Positions 45,514-54,833 are shown, numbered from the stretch's first letter. The stretch: DNA of 64,000 nucleotides from Akkermansiaceae bacterium (GCA_017798145.1 CP059069.1:3457226-3521225), one strand, 5' to 3'. The notes: generated from the letters alone by a model not told the origin. Made by a program: numbers and translations.

Positions 45514-45658
45514 GGAGGTTGGGTTTCGGAACTTACTGCCCTAGGCAGGTCCGAAAAGGTAGCCGAAAATCCACGCCGGGCAAATGACTGGAATTGGCCA
45601 TGCCTGCGTTTCGGCTTCCTTGCCACAGGCTTCCGGGTTTACTGGAGGGGTGAAGCCC

Positions 45659-46291
45659 ATGCTGGAAATAGCCCTGATCGAAGACCACTACGAATTCCGC
45701 GAAGCTCTGCGGGAGGAGATCGATGCCCATGAGGGGTTCTGCTGCCAGGGTGCATACGGCTCGGTGCCTGCGGCGCTGGAAGCGATAGGGCGGGAGCGGT
45801 TCCCGGACATCCTCGTTCTGGATCTCGGACTGCCCATCGTGGACGGGCTTGCGGCGCTGCCGGATCTGCGCAAGGCGATGCCACGGACGAAGATCCTGGT
45901 GCTGACGATCAGCGAGGACAGGGTGCGGGTTCTGGAGGCGCTGGCAGCGGGTGCGAATGGCTATCTTCTCAAGACCGACCCCATGGAGCGCATCATCCAG
46001 GGCATTGCCAACATCGCGCGCGGCGAGGCACCGATGAGTCCGGCCATCGCGGAGATCGTTTTGCGGACTTTCCAGAAAAGCATCACCCCGGGGCTTTCGG
46101 AAATCCTCACCACGCGCGAGCTGGAGGTGCTGCAATCCCTTTCCGAAGGGCAGCCGCGCAAGATCGTCGCCTCGGAGCTTGGGATCAGCGAGAACACGGT
46201 GAACAACCACGTACGGCACATCTACGAGAAGCTGAACGTGAACAACCTTTCCGGGGCGCTGAAGAAGGCTGCGGAAGGGGGGCTGATCTGA
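45659..46291 (+). CDS. NarL/FixJ-family response regulator
   Basis: 210 residues: receiver domain with Asp55 as phosphate acceptor (ILVLDLGLPIVDG), Glu8/Asp9 acidic pocket, Thr in VLTISED and Lys in YLLKTDP. LuxR-type HTH at about 145-205 (LTTRELEVLQSLSEGQPRK and ENTVNNHVRHIYEKLNV). GGAGGGG is 8 bases before the ATG. Coupled to the kinase gene by TGATG overlap. Its targets are not visible; the divergent sulfatase/pilin-like operon is a possible one. Confidence 0.94.
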   Translation: MLEIALIEDHYEFREALREEIDAHEGFCCQGAYGSVPAALEAIGRERFPDILVLDLGLPIVDGLAALPDLRKAMPRTKILVLTISEDRVRVLEALAAGANGYLLKTDPMERIIQGIANIARGEAPMSPAIAEIVLRTFQKSITPGLSEILTTRELEVLQSLSEGQPRKIVASELGISENTVNNHVRHIYEKLNVNNLSGALKKAAEGGLI

Positions 46292-48366
46292 TGCGAGGCA
46301 GGGGGAAATCGCTTCCTCGCATCGCCGGGCTTGTGCTGCTTGGCGGGGTGGTGGCGCTGTTTCTCGCCGCGACCCGGAATCCGATCTTGGGCTTTGCGGA
46401 AAGCTCGGCCTTGCACCCGTTGTTCGGGCGCATCAGCCCGGAGTTCAGGGAACTCGGCGGGCGGATCGCGGCGATCTCGAAAGAGCTTTCGGAGCTGCCC
46501 GGCATCCCGCCGCCGGCCAAGCGGGGCAGCACCGGCTACCTCAGCGATCCCGCCGCCGATGGCCCGGCACCGGCTTGGGTGGAGTTTTCGTTCCCGCAGC
46601 CGAGGGTGATCGACGCCGTATCGTGCGTGCCTGCCCAGGAGCCGCGCGACCTGCATGACAACGAGGCGCTCAGCCTGGCGACCCGGATGGATGTCGTGCT
46701 GAAATCAGGCGGGAAGGAGGTTGGGAGGTTTCCCTTCGAAGTCAAAAAATCCGACAGGCCGCTGAGGAAGACGCTTCCGTATTTCCGGGAGTTCGATCCG
46801 GTGGAGGTGGATTCCGTGAGGATCGAGGACGCGCAGGCGCCGGGCGGGCCGCTGGATTTCGCGCTCGGCGAGGTTTTCCTTTTCGATGGTCTCGATCCGG
46901 TGGTGCATGAGGCGGAGATCGCCACGAACTCAAGCCGCCGGGGAGTGGCAGGGGTGGGCATCGACTACATCAGCGATGACCAGACAGGGCTGGGACTTGC
47001 GGAGATGCCGGAGCCGCACCCATACGTCGGCTTCCGCAGCGAGCCGAAGCCGCTGGCGGATTTCCCGATCGAGATCGTGATGAAATGGGACGAGCCGCAG
47101 AGCATGGACGAGGCAAGGCTCTATCCCGTCGGGAGGCTGCTGGGTGCGAGGGACGATGCGGCGGGCTTCCCCCGTGCGGTGGTGGTGGAGGCGTGGGATG
47201 GCACGGAGTGGATGCCCTTGCTATCCAGGGAGGGGGAGGAGTTCGAGTCGCCGGGATGGAATCCTGTGGCGCTGCGCTTCGGCGAAGTGGAGACGGACCG
47301 GCTGCGCCTTACTTTTCCGGTGCTGTGGAAGGCGACGAAACGATCGGCTGCGATCCTCGCCCTGGCGGAGATCGAGCCGAGGTTGCGTGGTGTGCGGCTG
47401 CCTGCGGCGGAGCTGGCCGTCTCGAGCCCGCCGCAGGATGGGAACGCCGCGCCGAATCCGGATGGCAGCCCCCGCGCCTGGGGGCTGGCCGGGCTTTGCG
47501 ATGGGATGAGCACGGACGGGAGGATCATCCCGGAACGCGAGTGGCTGGCAATGCTTGCGCGGCGTGCGGAGCTGCTCATCGCTCTCGCGCCGCTGGAGGC
47601 AAGGTTGTCGGATCTCGGGCTGGCGCTGGGCCGGCTCGTTTCGCGGATTCTCATCGGGGCGGTGCTGCTGTTTTTCGGAGGCCTGCTATGGCTGATCTTC
47701 CGCCAGCAGGTAAGGCACCGGCAGGAGATGTTGGCGGTCAGAAACCGCCTCGCGGCCGATCTGCACGACGATCTTGGCAGCAACCTCAGTGCCATCTCGA
47801 TCTATGCCCAGCGGCTGAAACGGCAGATCGAATCGCCGCCGGATTGCCTCGATCCCATGCAGCGACTGATCCGCGAGAGCCTGGGCAGCCTGAAGGAAAT
47901 GGTCTCCTTCACCACGCCGGGGATTTCGCGGCCCATCAGCCTGGTGGCGCGGCTGCGGGAGATCGCGGAGATCCATTGCGCGGAAACGCCGCACGATTTC
48001 AGCGTCGCGCCTGGGCTGGAGGATCTGCGGGTTTCCTCGATCCACCGCCGCTGCCTGCGGCTGTTCCTGAAAGAGGCGGTGAACAACGCCGTCCGCCACA
48101 GCGCTGCGCGTCACATTTCCTTCCATATCCGGCGGGAGGATGACCGGGAGATCTGGCTTTCCGTCGCCGACGATGGCTGCGGCCTGCCTGCCGATGTGCT
48201 GGGAAAAGAGGGTTCGCTGCCTACCCTGCGCCTTCGCGCCGAGGAAATGGATGCCCGTTTCCGCGCAGGCAACCTTCCTGGCGGCGGCTGCGAGGTGGCG
48301 GTCACGATACGGCCTGAATCGGCGCGGACGGCTTCCGCTTCCCGGGGAGGAAACCTGCGGCCATGA
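46291..48366 (+). CDS. Sensor histidine kinase with large discoidin-like extracytoplasmic region
   Basis: 691 residues. Two membrane segments at about 10-28 and 448-468 flank about 420 extracytoplasmic residues that contain two discoidin-like beta-rich stretches (VEFSFPQPRVIDAVSCVPAQ and SEPKPLADFPIEIVMKWDEP). HisKA_3 phosphoacceptor is His492 in AADLHDDLGSNLSAIS. HATPase domain shows EAVNNAVRHS and SVADDGCGLPADVLG. The shape suits sensing of a carbohydrate or surface ligand. The 3' end overlaps the convergent ccsA gene by 65 bases. Confidence 0.92.
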   Translation: MRGRGKSLPRIAGLVLLGGVVALFLAATRNPILGFAESSALHPLFGRISPEFRELGGRIAAISKELSELPGIPPPAKRGSTGYLSDPAADGPAPAWVEFSFPQPRVIDAVSCVPAQEPRDLHDNEALSLATRMDVVLKSGGKEVGRFPFEVKKSDRPLRKTLPYFREFDPVEVDSVRIEDAQAPGGPLDFALGEVFLFDGLDPVVHEAEIATNSSRRGVAGVGIDYISDDQTGLGLAEMPEPHPYVGFRSEPKPLADFPIEIVMKWDEPQSMDEARLYPVGRLLGARDDAAGFPRAVVVEAWDGTEWMPLLSREGEEFESPGWNPVALRFGEVETDRLRLTFPVLWKATKRSAAILALAEIEPRLRGVRLPAAELAVSSPPQDGNAAPNPDGSPRAWGLAGLCDGMSTDGRIIPEREWLAMLARRAELLIALAPLEARLSDLGLALGRLVSRILIGAVLLFFGGLLWLIFRQQVRHRQEMLAVRNRLAADLHDDLGSNLSAISIYAQRLKRQIESPPDCLDPMQRLIRESLGSLKEMVSFTTPGISRPISLVARLREIAEIHCAETPHDFSVAPGLEDLRVSSIHRRCLRLFLKEAVNNAVRHSAARHISFHIRREDDREIWLSVADDGCGLPADVLGKEGSLPTLRLRAEEMDARFRAGNLPGGGCEVAVTIRPESARTASASRGGNLRP

Positions 48367-50155
48367 CCAGGAGCTGCGAGCCGATGAAGGCGCTGAGCCA
48401 GAGGAAGGCGGCATCGGTGAAGCCATAGGAATGCAGGCCGATTCCGAGCATGTTGGTGCCGAACCAGGACCAGCTGGTGACGATGTTCCCGAAAACCGCC
48501 ATGACCATGAGGCCGCGTTCGCGGATCATGCCGCCCCAGCGGGCGTGGAGGATCATCGCGTTCCAGATGACGATGAGCAGGGCTCCGTTTTCCTTGGGAT
48601 CCCAGCCCCAGAATCGCCCCCATGACTGATCCGCCCAGATGCCGCCGAGGACGGTGCCTACGAAGCTTGCGAGGGTGGCGAAACAGATCACGCCATAGGC
48701 CATGCCGCGCAACTGGGTGGCGACGGATTCCGGGATGTTCCAGAACGGGCGGATGAGGATGTAGGAAATGCCGATGATCCCGGCAAGGAAGGTGGCGGAG
48801 TAGCCGAGGGTGATGATGACGACGTGGGTGGCGAGCCAGAAGTTCGTGTCCAGCACCGCGCGCATCATCTCCAGCGTGTCGCCGGAGAGGGAGAGGTGGT
48901 GGGCGATGATGAGGGTGGAGAATCCGGTGATGGCGGCGACGGCCGTGCCGATCGCGTTTTTGTAGAACAGCTCCAGCAGCACGCTCAGTGCGATGGCACC
49001 CCAGCCGATGAAAATGGCGGAGGAGTAGAGGTTGGTGACGGGCGGGCGGCCTTCCAACAGCATCCGCACGATCAGGCCGGCGGTGTGGATCGCGAGGCCG
49101 ACGAGCAGGACGCGGAAGGCGGCGGTGCGGAGCGCATGGCCGGCACCGAGCCAGGAAAGCAGGGCGCAGAGAAACGCGAGGGTGTAGACCGCCATGCAGG
49201 TGTAGAAGGGCGCGAGGCGGTTGAACACGGTCTCGGCGTGCGCTTTTCCGAGATCGTCCGGACGGTGTGTTGCCAGCCATTCCGAGTATCCGGAAAGCGC
49301 GGTGTTGAAGGCTGCGGGGTCGCCTTTCCGCCATGCGTCGCCCATGCGGGCGAAGGCTAGCGTGGAGGGATCGAGCTCCTCCTGGCCGATGGCATCCACT
49401 GCTGCATCCGGCAGTTTCCGCCACTCGGATGCAAGCTTTCCCATGGCCGGTGGTTTGGTGAAAACCTCGGTCTGCGTGGACCACTCGGAGAGCACTTTCA
49501 TCCGCGCCCCTGCCGCATCGGTCAATGCGGCGGCGAACGGTTCGCCGCGTGCGCGTTTTTGTTCCTCGCCCTTTGCCTCGCGCGCCTTTTCGACAAGCAG
49601 GGTGAGATCGGACTCAAGCCCGGCGGACTCCGGGTGGGCGATGGAGAACTTGAGCTGCTGGTAGCTCCCAAGGCTTTTCCAGAGCTGCATCATCGCCTTT
49701 TCGTAGGGGCTGCGTATTTGCGGATCCTTGGTGGCGATTCGAGAAACCTCGCCCGACATCTCGCCGAGGCGCGGCACGAGCTGGAGGAAGGAAAAAGATT
49801 TCCCGTCCTCCTGCTTCAGCTCGAACTGGCCGAGCACCTCGTCGTGGTGGATGGGAAAGATCGGGCGCTTGTCCGCCTGCTGCGGGGTGAAGGCGAGCTC
49901 CGCGAGCCAGCCTGCGGGCGATGGCGGAGGGTTTTCGCCCGGGACGCGCTGCTTGCCCTGGATGGAGAGCAGGCGGTTACGGGCCAGCGAATCGAGTGGC
50001 TGGATGCGCCCGTTGGAGACCACGGGGAGGGTCGCGAAGCCTTCCAGGTCGAAGCCATCCCCCGATGGCCGCATTGCGCGCCATGACCAAGCGGCAAGCG
50101 CCACCACGCAAAGCGCTGGGATCAGCCATGGGACGATGCGGGCAAGGGTGTTCAC
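48302..50155 (-). CDS. ccsA: System II cytochrome c assembly protein CcsA with long N-terminal domain
   Basis: 617 residues from a GTG that overlaps the resB stop by 4 bases. The C-terminal half has about 8 membrane helices and the haem-handling WWD motif WADQSWGRFWGWDPKENGAL (about residues 503-522). Histidines are in IAHHLSL and ATHVVII. The first ~330 residues are mostly soluble after one membrane helix, with LARNRLLSIQGKQRVPGEN and a Lys/Glu-rich helical region. Typical CcsA has 300-400 residues, so this is an extended form seen in some phyla. Works with ResB to deliver haem to apocytochrome c outside the membrane. Confidence 0.92.
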   Translation of the reverse strand: MNTLARIVPWLIPALCVVALAAWSWRAMRPSGDGFDLEGFATLPVVSNGRIQPLDSLARNRLLSIQGKQRVPGENPPPSPAGWLAELAFTPQQADKRPIFPIHHDEVLGQFELKQEDGKSFSFLQLVPRLGEMSGEVSRIATKDPQIRSPYEKAMMQLWKSLGSYQQLKFSIAHPESAGLESDLTLLVEKAREAKGEEQKRARGEPFAAALTDAAGARMKVLSEWSTQTEVFTKPPAMGKLASEWRKLPDAAVDAIGQEELDPSTLAFARMGDAWRKGDPAAFNTALSGYSEWLATHRPDDLGKAHAETVFNRLAPFYTCMAVYTLAFLCALLSWLGAGHALRTAAFRVLLVGLAIHTAGLIVRMLLEGRPPVTNLYSSAIFIGWGAIALSVLLELFYKNAIGTAVAAITGFSTLIIAHHLSLSGDTLEMMRAVLDTNFWLATHVVIITLGYSATFLAGIIGISYILIRPFWNIPESVATQLRGMAYGVICFATLASFVGTVLGGIWADQSWGRFWGWDPKENGALLIVIWNAMILHARWGGMIRERGLMVMAVFGNIVTSWSWFGTNMLGIGLHSYGFTDAAFLWLSAFIGSQLLVMAAGFLPGKRKPSAPIQAVS

Positions 50156-51309
50156 GGTTCGGATCTGCGGCGACGCCTGATCGCCTTGATGAGGTGCTGT
50201 GAAAAGATCCACACGAGGCCGATGCCGACCATCGCGCAGGATACGTATGGCATCGTCCATGCGGGGTTGCGGACGACCTGGAGGATGCTGGTGCTATCGT
50301 CGTTGTCGAAGCCCGCCTGATAGAAAGTCAGGCCGCCGTAGCGCAGCGGGTGGTTCATGTAGATGAGCGTCTCGCGATCCTCGCCTTCGCCGGGATTGAG
50401 CAGCCGGATGCGGCTGGAGAAATTTTTCGGGATCTGCGTGCCGAGGTAGCGCTCGTGTGTGAAGTCCAGGAGCCGGATGGAGAAGGGATGGTAAAAGCGC
50501 TTCTGGCGTATCGACATCTTCCAGGTCTTGCCGCCGGCATCGAACCGCTCAACACCCGCAAGCGCGTTCGAGAGCAGCCAGCGGCCCAGCGGGGTGCCGT
50601 CGGCGAGGCGGATCTCGACGAAGGCGGAGGAGAGGTCGCGGAGATCCATCGCCGTCTCGCGGGGTTTCTCCCGGACTGCCAGCGTTGCTCCCATGCCTTT
50701 GTCCGCACGCATGGGATCGAAGCTGCCGTCCGCCAGCCGGGCATCCTGGATCTCGCTGTTTCGGAAAAAACGCAGCACCCGCAGATCGAAACCATCGAAG
50801 GCGAAGTCAGACCCGTCCGCAAGGCGGCTGAAGGGGATCGCGTTCACCGTTTCGATCCCGTCCATATCCCGGGAAATGACCGCCAGCTCGATCTCGCGCG
50901 GGCTGGCCGAATGATTCGACGTCTGTCCCTCGTCGAGGCGCATCTGGGATTCCTCGGAGAGGAGGGCGGTGAAAAGCTCGCCGAGCAGCATCAGCACGAT
51001 GCCGGTGTGGACGAGGATCATGCCCGCCTTTTCCCAGCGCAGCTTGAAGCGGCGGATGTGCGCGGCGAGCAGGTTCAGCAGCAGCAATGCGCCGAGCAGC
51101 ATCCCGCCGGGAAACGGGATGGGAAAACTCTTTTCCCCCGGCACCACATCGAACCACGCGATCCATGCCCGGAAATACCTGAGCTGCACCTCGTGGATGC
51201 CCATCTGCACCTGCAGCAGGGTGGCCCAGAAAATCAGGATCATGCAGAGACCCAGCAGGAGCACGGTCAGCCGCAGCGAGCTGAAGACCGCGATGGGTGC
51301 CGCGAGCAT
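50152..51309 (-). CDS. resB: Cytochrome c biogenesis protein ResB
   Basis: 385 residues with N-terminal membrane helices (AVFSSLRLTVLLLGLCMILI, LLGALLLLNLLAAHIRRF, and GMILVHTGIVLMLLGELF). A large extracytoplasmic domain follows (about 130-340) with RFYHPFSIRLLDFTHERYLG. A last helix lies near MPYVSCAMVGIGLVWIF. Layout and motifs match ResB-like proteins of System II. Start ATG 51309 chosen over a 35-residue basic extension that overlaps the upstream lipoprotein gene. Coupled to ccsA by overlap. Confidence 0.9.
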   Translation of the reverse strand: MLAAPIAVFSSLRLTVLLLGLCMILIFWATLLQVQMGIHEVQLRYFRAWIAWFDVVPGEKSFPIPFPGGMLLGALLLLNLLAAHIRRFKLRWEKAGMILVHTGIVLMLLGELFTALLSEESQMRLDEGQTSNHSASPREIELAVISRDMDGIETVNAIPFSRLADGSDFAFDGFDLRVLRFFRNSEIQDARLADGSFDPMRADKGMGATLAVREKPRETAMDLRDLSSAFVEIRLADGTPLGRWLLSNALAGVERFDAGGKTWKMSIRQKRFYHPFSIRLLDFTHERYLGTQIPKNFSSRIRLLNPGEGEDRETLIYMNHPLRYGGLTFYQAGFDNDDSTSILQVVRNPAWTMPYVSCAMVGIGLVWIFSQHLIKAIRRRRRSEP

Positions 51310-51323
51310 GTTCCGGGTGCCGC

Positions 51324-52358
51324 TCACGGGAGTTTGGCGGAGAGGACGAAGGCCTCGAATTTTTCGCGGTTGGCGGCGACAAGCCCCGCCTCGCCCGCGA
51401 GCTTGAAGAACCATGTGGTATCGCCTTCCCTGAGGATGGCGGTGCTGATCGCGCCCCTGCGGCTCTCGTCGAAAACATTCTCCTCGCTGACGATGTGCGT
51501 TATGAGCATCTCGCCTGAGGCTCCGGAGGCCTTTTTGCCGATCGCGGGATCGTCCTCGGAGGGCAGCGCACCGAGCTTGAGCTGGGCGCGCCAGCGATTG
51601 ACGTTTTCCAGGATGCTGCCGGACTCGCCGGCCAGGGGGATTACCGAGACATCGCCGTCGGGGAAGCCATCGCCCGGTATGGCGAAGCTGGCGACGCGCA
51701 TCGAGCTGCCCTCGCTTTTCTTCCAGCCCTCAGGCACTTCAAGGCCTATGCCCGGCTCCCCCGCGGGGGCTTCCGGAGCTGCGGGCGCTGCTGCCGAAGC
51801 CCCGGCGGTTTTCGCGGCGAACTCGATGCTTGTAAGCATCGCCGAGAATTCCTTGCCCTTCGCCGTGATCGCAGCGGTCGGCGCGTTGAGCTTGAAGAAC
51901 CATGTTTCGGCAGGCAGGGAAATGATCGCCGCCATGATGCTCTCGGCCTCGCCCTCGAGCTGGCACCATTTCACGGTGATCCCGTCCCCTTCGGTCGCCA
52001 CGGTCTCCATGGAAACCTGATCGAGGGGCTCCAGCCCCACCTGCTGCCGCCAGCGGTTCACGTTCGCCGTTTCCCCGCCGGCATCGCCGGGGAGGTTTGA
52101 AACGGAGACCTTCCCACCGCCGCCGAGATCATAGAGAGCCGTCTGGAACTGCCCGGCCTGCTCCTTTTCCCAGCCATCTGGCACCGTCCACCGCAAGGCG
52201 CCGGAGGCTGCCGCAGCATCCTGGACGATGGCAGCCGCTGCAGGCTGCCCATCATCCGGCGCAACCCGGTAGGTACGGATTTTCTCCTCGGTGCAGGACA
52301 GCGAGACGAGCGTGGAAACAAGGGCGAGCGGGAAGGGGAGGTGACGCATCTTAGCCAT
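51324..52358 (-). CDS. Lipoprotein with two repeated domains, in the resB-ccsA operon
   Basis: 344 residues beginning MAKMRHLPFPLALVSTLVSLSC, signal with lipobox LSLSC. The mature part holds two copies of an about 140-residue domain. Copy 1 has WTVPDGWEKEQAGQFQTALY and NVNRWRQQVGLEPL. Copy 2 has LEVPEGWKKSEGSSMRVASF and NVNRWRAQLKLGAL. Each ends in TWFFKL. A Pro/Ala-rich linker joins them. The resB gene starts 14 bases after its stop. A role in cytochrome c maturation is inferred from position only. An ATG 9 bases further in (52349) is an alternative. Confidence 0.85.
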   Translation of the reverse strand: MAKMRHLPFPLALVSTLVSLSCTEEKIRTYRVAPDDGQPAAAAIVQDAAAASGALRWTVPDGWEKEQAGQFQTALYDLGGGGKVSVSNLPGDAGGETANVNRWRQQVGLEPLDQVSMETVATEGDGITVKWCQLEGEAESIMAAIISLPAETWFFKLNAPTAAITAKGKEFSAMLTSIEFAAKTAGASAAAPAAPEAPAGEPGIGLEVPEGWKKSEGSSMRVASFAIPGDGFPDGDVSVIPLAGESGSILENVNRWRAQLKLGALPSEDDPAIGKKASGASGEMLITHIVSEENVFDESRRGAISTAILREGDTTWFFKLAGEAGLVAANREKFEAFVLSAKLP

Positions 52359-52595
52359 GGCAATCAATTGGAAATGCTCCCGCGATCCATGGCATGAGTC
52401 AAGGGGCATGTCTTTTCCCGGCGGCCACACCCCTTCCTTACGCCAATGCCGGATTTCCCCTTGGCATTCCTGACGGTTCCATTTCCCAAGGGTTCCGGGT
52501 CATCGGGAGTCGTTGTCCCCGGTGGATGCCCCCTGGATTTTTATGGCTCACTTTTGTCTTGCCAAGAAGCGCCGATCCCGTAGCTTTCGCGCCCC
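52359..52595. other. Divergent intergenic region upstream of rpmI
   Basis: Separates the lipoprotein operon and rpmI. It must hold promoters for both and probably the ribosomal leader. infC, which usually precedes rpmI, is absent. I see no RNA motif that I can name. Confidence 0.4.
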
Positions 52596-52805
52596 ATGCC
52601 AAGAGTTGGAGGAAAAGCAAAAACACGGAAGGCCGTCGCCAAGCGCTTCAAAGTCACTGGCACAGGGAAGATACTCCGTCGTCACCAGGGAAAACGCCAC
52701 TTGCTTCAGTGCAAGAGCCGAAAGCGCAAACGCGCCCTCGGCAAGGCCGGACTGGTGTCCGACGCCGACATCAAGAATGTCAAGGAGAACCTTCCCTTCC
52801 ATTGA
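52596..52805 (+). CDS. rpmI: 50S ribosomal protein L35
   Basis: 69 residues. Begins MPRVGGKAKTRKAVAKRFKV with the family core GTGKILRRHQGKRHLLQCKS. Basic throughout and of normal length. Followed after 142 bases by rplT, as in the infC-rpmI-rplT order, but infC is not upstream. Confidence 0.96.
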   Translation: MPRVGGKAKTRKAVAKRFKVTGTGKILRRHQGKRHLLQCKSRKRKRALGKAGLVSDADIKNVKENLPFH

Positions 52806-52829
52806 CCGCGTAGAAACGACAGCCCACGA

Positions 52830-52890
52830 CCCCGTCCGCGTAACGGACGGACTTCACGCAGCCTGATCCGGCAAACCCGGAGACACGAAC
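52830..52890 (+). promoter_or_regulatory. Two hairpins in the rpmI-rplT spacer
   Basis: CCGTCCG-CGTAA-CGGACGG at 52832-52850 and TCCGG-CAAAC-CCGGA at about 52867-52881. Neither has a T-run. L20 represses its own operon by binding mRNA in other bacteria, so these may be part of such a control site. Seen structure; role inferred. Confidence 0.35.
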
Positions 52891-52947
52891 AGGTGAGACT
52901 GCGGGAGTTACGATAACGAAACGACTTGTTCACAACCACAGAATACA

Positions 52948-53325
52948 ATGCCAAGAGCCACAAATTCGCCCGCCAGCCGCAAGCGCCGCAAGCGCGTGCT
53001 CCTGAGGGCAAAGGGCTTCCGCGGTTTCCGCTCGAAGCTCTTCCGTTACGCCAAGGACGCAGTCCGCAAGGCGCAGCAACACGAATACCGCGACCGCAAG
53101 AGGCGGAAGGGTCAGTTCCGCCGTCTCTGGACACAGCGCATCAACGCCGCCGTCCGCAACGAGGGGATGACCTACTCCCGCTTCATCGAAGGCCTCAAGG
53201 CCGCTGGCATCGAGGCCGACCGCAAGATCCTCTCGGATCTCGCGATCACCGATGCCGCAGCCTTCTCCGCCATCGTCGCACAGGCGAAGCAAGCCCTCGA
53301 AGCCAAGGCCCAGGCCTCCGCATAA
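52948..53325 (+). CDS. rplT: 50S ribosomal protein L20
   Basis: 125 residues, slightly longer than the usual 115-118 because of an Ala-rich end ([13 protein letters not shown]). Begins [20 protein letters not shown] and continues [20 protein letters not shown], with [20 protein letters not shown] and ILSDLAITD. Binds 23S rRNA early in assembly. Followed by a good terminator, so pheS is not in this unit. Confidence 0.96.
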   Translation: MPRATNSPASRKRRKRVLLRAKGFRGFRSKLFRYAKDAVRKAQQHEYRDRKRRKGQFRRLWTQRINAAVRNEGMTYSRFIEGLKAAGIEADRKILSDLAITDAAAFSAIVAQAKQALEAKAQASA

Positions 53326-53349
53326 ACGGCAAAGCCAGCGATCCGATCC

Positions 53350-53385
53350 AAAGCCGCCGCGCAGCAATGCCCGGCGGCTTTTTCG
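53350..53385 (+). terminator. Rho-independent terminator after rplT
   Basis: AAAGCCGCCG, 12-base loop, CGGCGGCTTTTTCG: a perfect 10-bp stem with its T-run partly in the stem, 25 bases after the rplT stop. Confidence 0.88.
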
Positions 53386-53472
53386 TTTGTAGCTGCGGCC
53401 CCATGCCGTGCGAAATCCTCCCAGCCGATGTTCAATCTTGAATCTTCGTTGATCGGCGTTCATAAGAATGCC

Positions 53473-54015
53473 ATGAGACCTGTAATCGTCTGCCTCCTCC
53501 TTTCCGCCGGAGCCTTCGCCACAACGATTTCCGTCGTCCCGGTCTATGAACCCATCAGTCTGCACGGCACCGATGTGGACGATATCATCTCGGACACCGG
53601 CGAGGCTCTCCAGGCAACCGTCCTTTCCCGCCCCATGGCGCTGACCGGCGCTTTCCCAGAGGTTCTCGTGGAGTCCATACGCAGCCCCCACCGGCTGCCC
53701 ACCAACAACCCGAACTTCAAGGCCGAAGAGGCCAACCTCCTCGTCCTCTGCAAGGTCGGCATCGGCGCGGAAATCACGGAAGAAGGCCTCCTCGTAAGCC
53801 TGGATGTGAGCGAGCTCTCCATCCCCCCCGAAGTGGACCTGACCAGCCGACAGCTCCTCAAGCTCACCCTGGTCGCCCTCCAGCGCACGCTCGGGCATTA
53901 CCAAAGTCCCCAGATGGAACCGCTCAAGGTGATCCTCGCGATCAAGGGAACGACAGAGAACAACGCCTCGCTCAAGGATCTCGAGGCCGCTTTCACGCTC
54001 CAGCCCAGTCCCTGA
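53473..54015 (+). CDS. Small exported protein, unknown
   Basis: 180 residues. Signal peptide MRPVIVCLLLSAGAFATTISV, cleaved after FAT or so. The mature part shows alternating strands and helices with VGIGAEITEEGLLVSLDVSE and DLTSRQLLKLTLVALQRTLG. No catalytic motif recognised. Start at 53473 preferred to an upstream TTG/ATG frame without a signal. Upstream of pyrH by 80 bases and on the same strand. Confidence 0.75.
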   Translation: MRPVIVCLLLSAGAFATTISVVPVYEPISLHGTDVDDIISDTGEALQATVLSRPMALTGAFPEVLVESIRSPHRLPTNNPNFKAEEANLLVLCKVGIGAEITEEGLLVSLDVSELSIPPEVDLTSRQLLKLTLVALQRTLGHYQSPQMEPLKVILAIKGTTENNASLKDLEAAFTLQPSP

Positions 54016-54095
54016 CCAGGTTCGCCGGAAAAAAATCGCGGTTTTCGATCTTCGGGATTGGAGGATGGGTTCCCTTTGTTCAATCTCCCCCCCAG

Positions 54096-54833
54096 ATGCC
54101 AACGCCTCAGAAAGACCCACGCCCCTTCAAACGAGCCGTCCTCAAACTCAGCGGCGAAGCCCTCCGCGAACCGGGCTCAACGGATAACATCTCCCCGGAA
54201 ATCGTCCAGCGCATCGCCTCAGAGATCAAGGAAGCCGTCGAGGCAGGCCTCCAGCTCGCCATCGTTGTCGGCGGCGGGAATTTCTGGCGCGGTGCCGCCG
54301 CATCCGCGCGCGGCATGGATCGCGCCACCGCAGACTACGTGGGGATGCTCGCCACCGTGATGAACGCCCTCGCCATGGAAGGGGCTCTCTCCCACATCGG
54401 CGTCCGCTGCACGGTCATGTCCGCCATCGAGATGAAAAACGTCGCCGAGCCCTTCATCCGGCGCAAGGCCGAGCACCAGCTAGACAAGGGCACCGTCATC
54501 ATTTTCGCAGCAGGCACCGGCAGCCCCTTCTTCTCCACCGACACCACCGCCGCCCTACGCGCCAGCGAGATGGGTGCAGATGTCATCCTGAAAGCCACCC
54601 AGGTGGACGGGGTTTACGATTCGGATCCCCGGAAAAACCCCGCTGCGAAACGCTTCGAGACCGTCACCTTCCAGCACTGCCTTGAGAACCGCCTCAGCGT
54701 CATGGACGCCACCGCCTTCTCCCTCTGCATGGACAACGACATCCCCATCGTCATCTTCGACCTCGGGCCGGCAGGGAACCTCTCCCATGCCCTCCGCTCC
54801 CTGCCCATCGGCACACTCGTGCACGGCGAGTGA
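54096..54833 (+). CDS. pyrH: UMP kinase
   Basis: 245 residues of the hexameric bacterial UMP kinase family. The phosphate loop is LKLSGEAL (about residues 13-20), with GGGNFWRG, ATVMNALAMEGAL and ATQVDGVYDSDPRKN. Makes UDP from UMP and ATP. Followed by frr after 49 bases, the common pyrH-frr order. tsf and rpsB, which often precede, are not here. The start ATG gives nine extra basic residues before the core. Confidence 0.96.
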   Translation: MPTPQKDPRPFKRAVLKLSGEALREPGSTDNISPEIVQRIASEIKEAVEAGLQLAIVVGGGNFWRGAAASARGMDRATADYVGMLATVMNALAMEGALSHIGVRCTVMSAIEMKNVAEPFIRRKAEHQLDKGTVIIFAAGTGSPFFSTDTTAALRASEMGADVILKATQVDGVYDSDPRKNPAAKRFETVTFQHCLENRLSVMDATAFSLCMDNDIPIVIFDLGPAGNLSHALRSLPIGTLVHGE

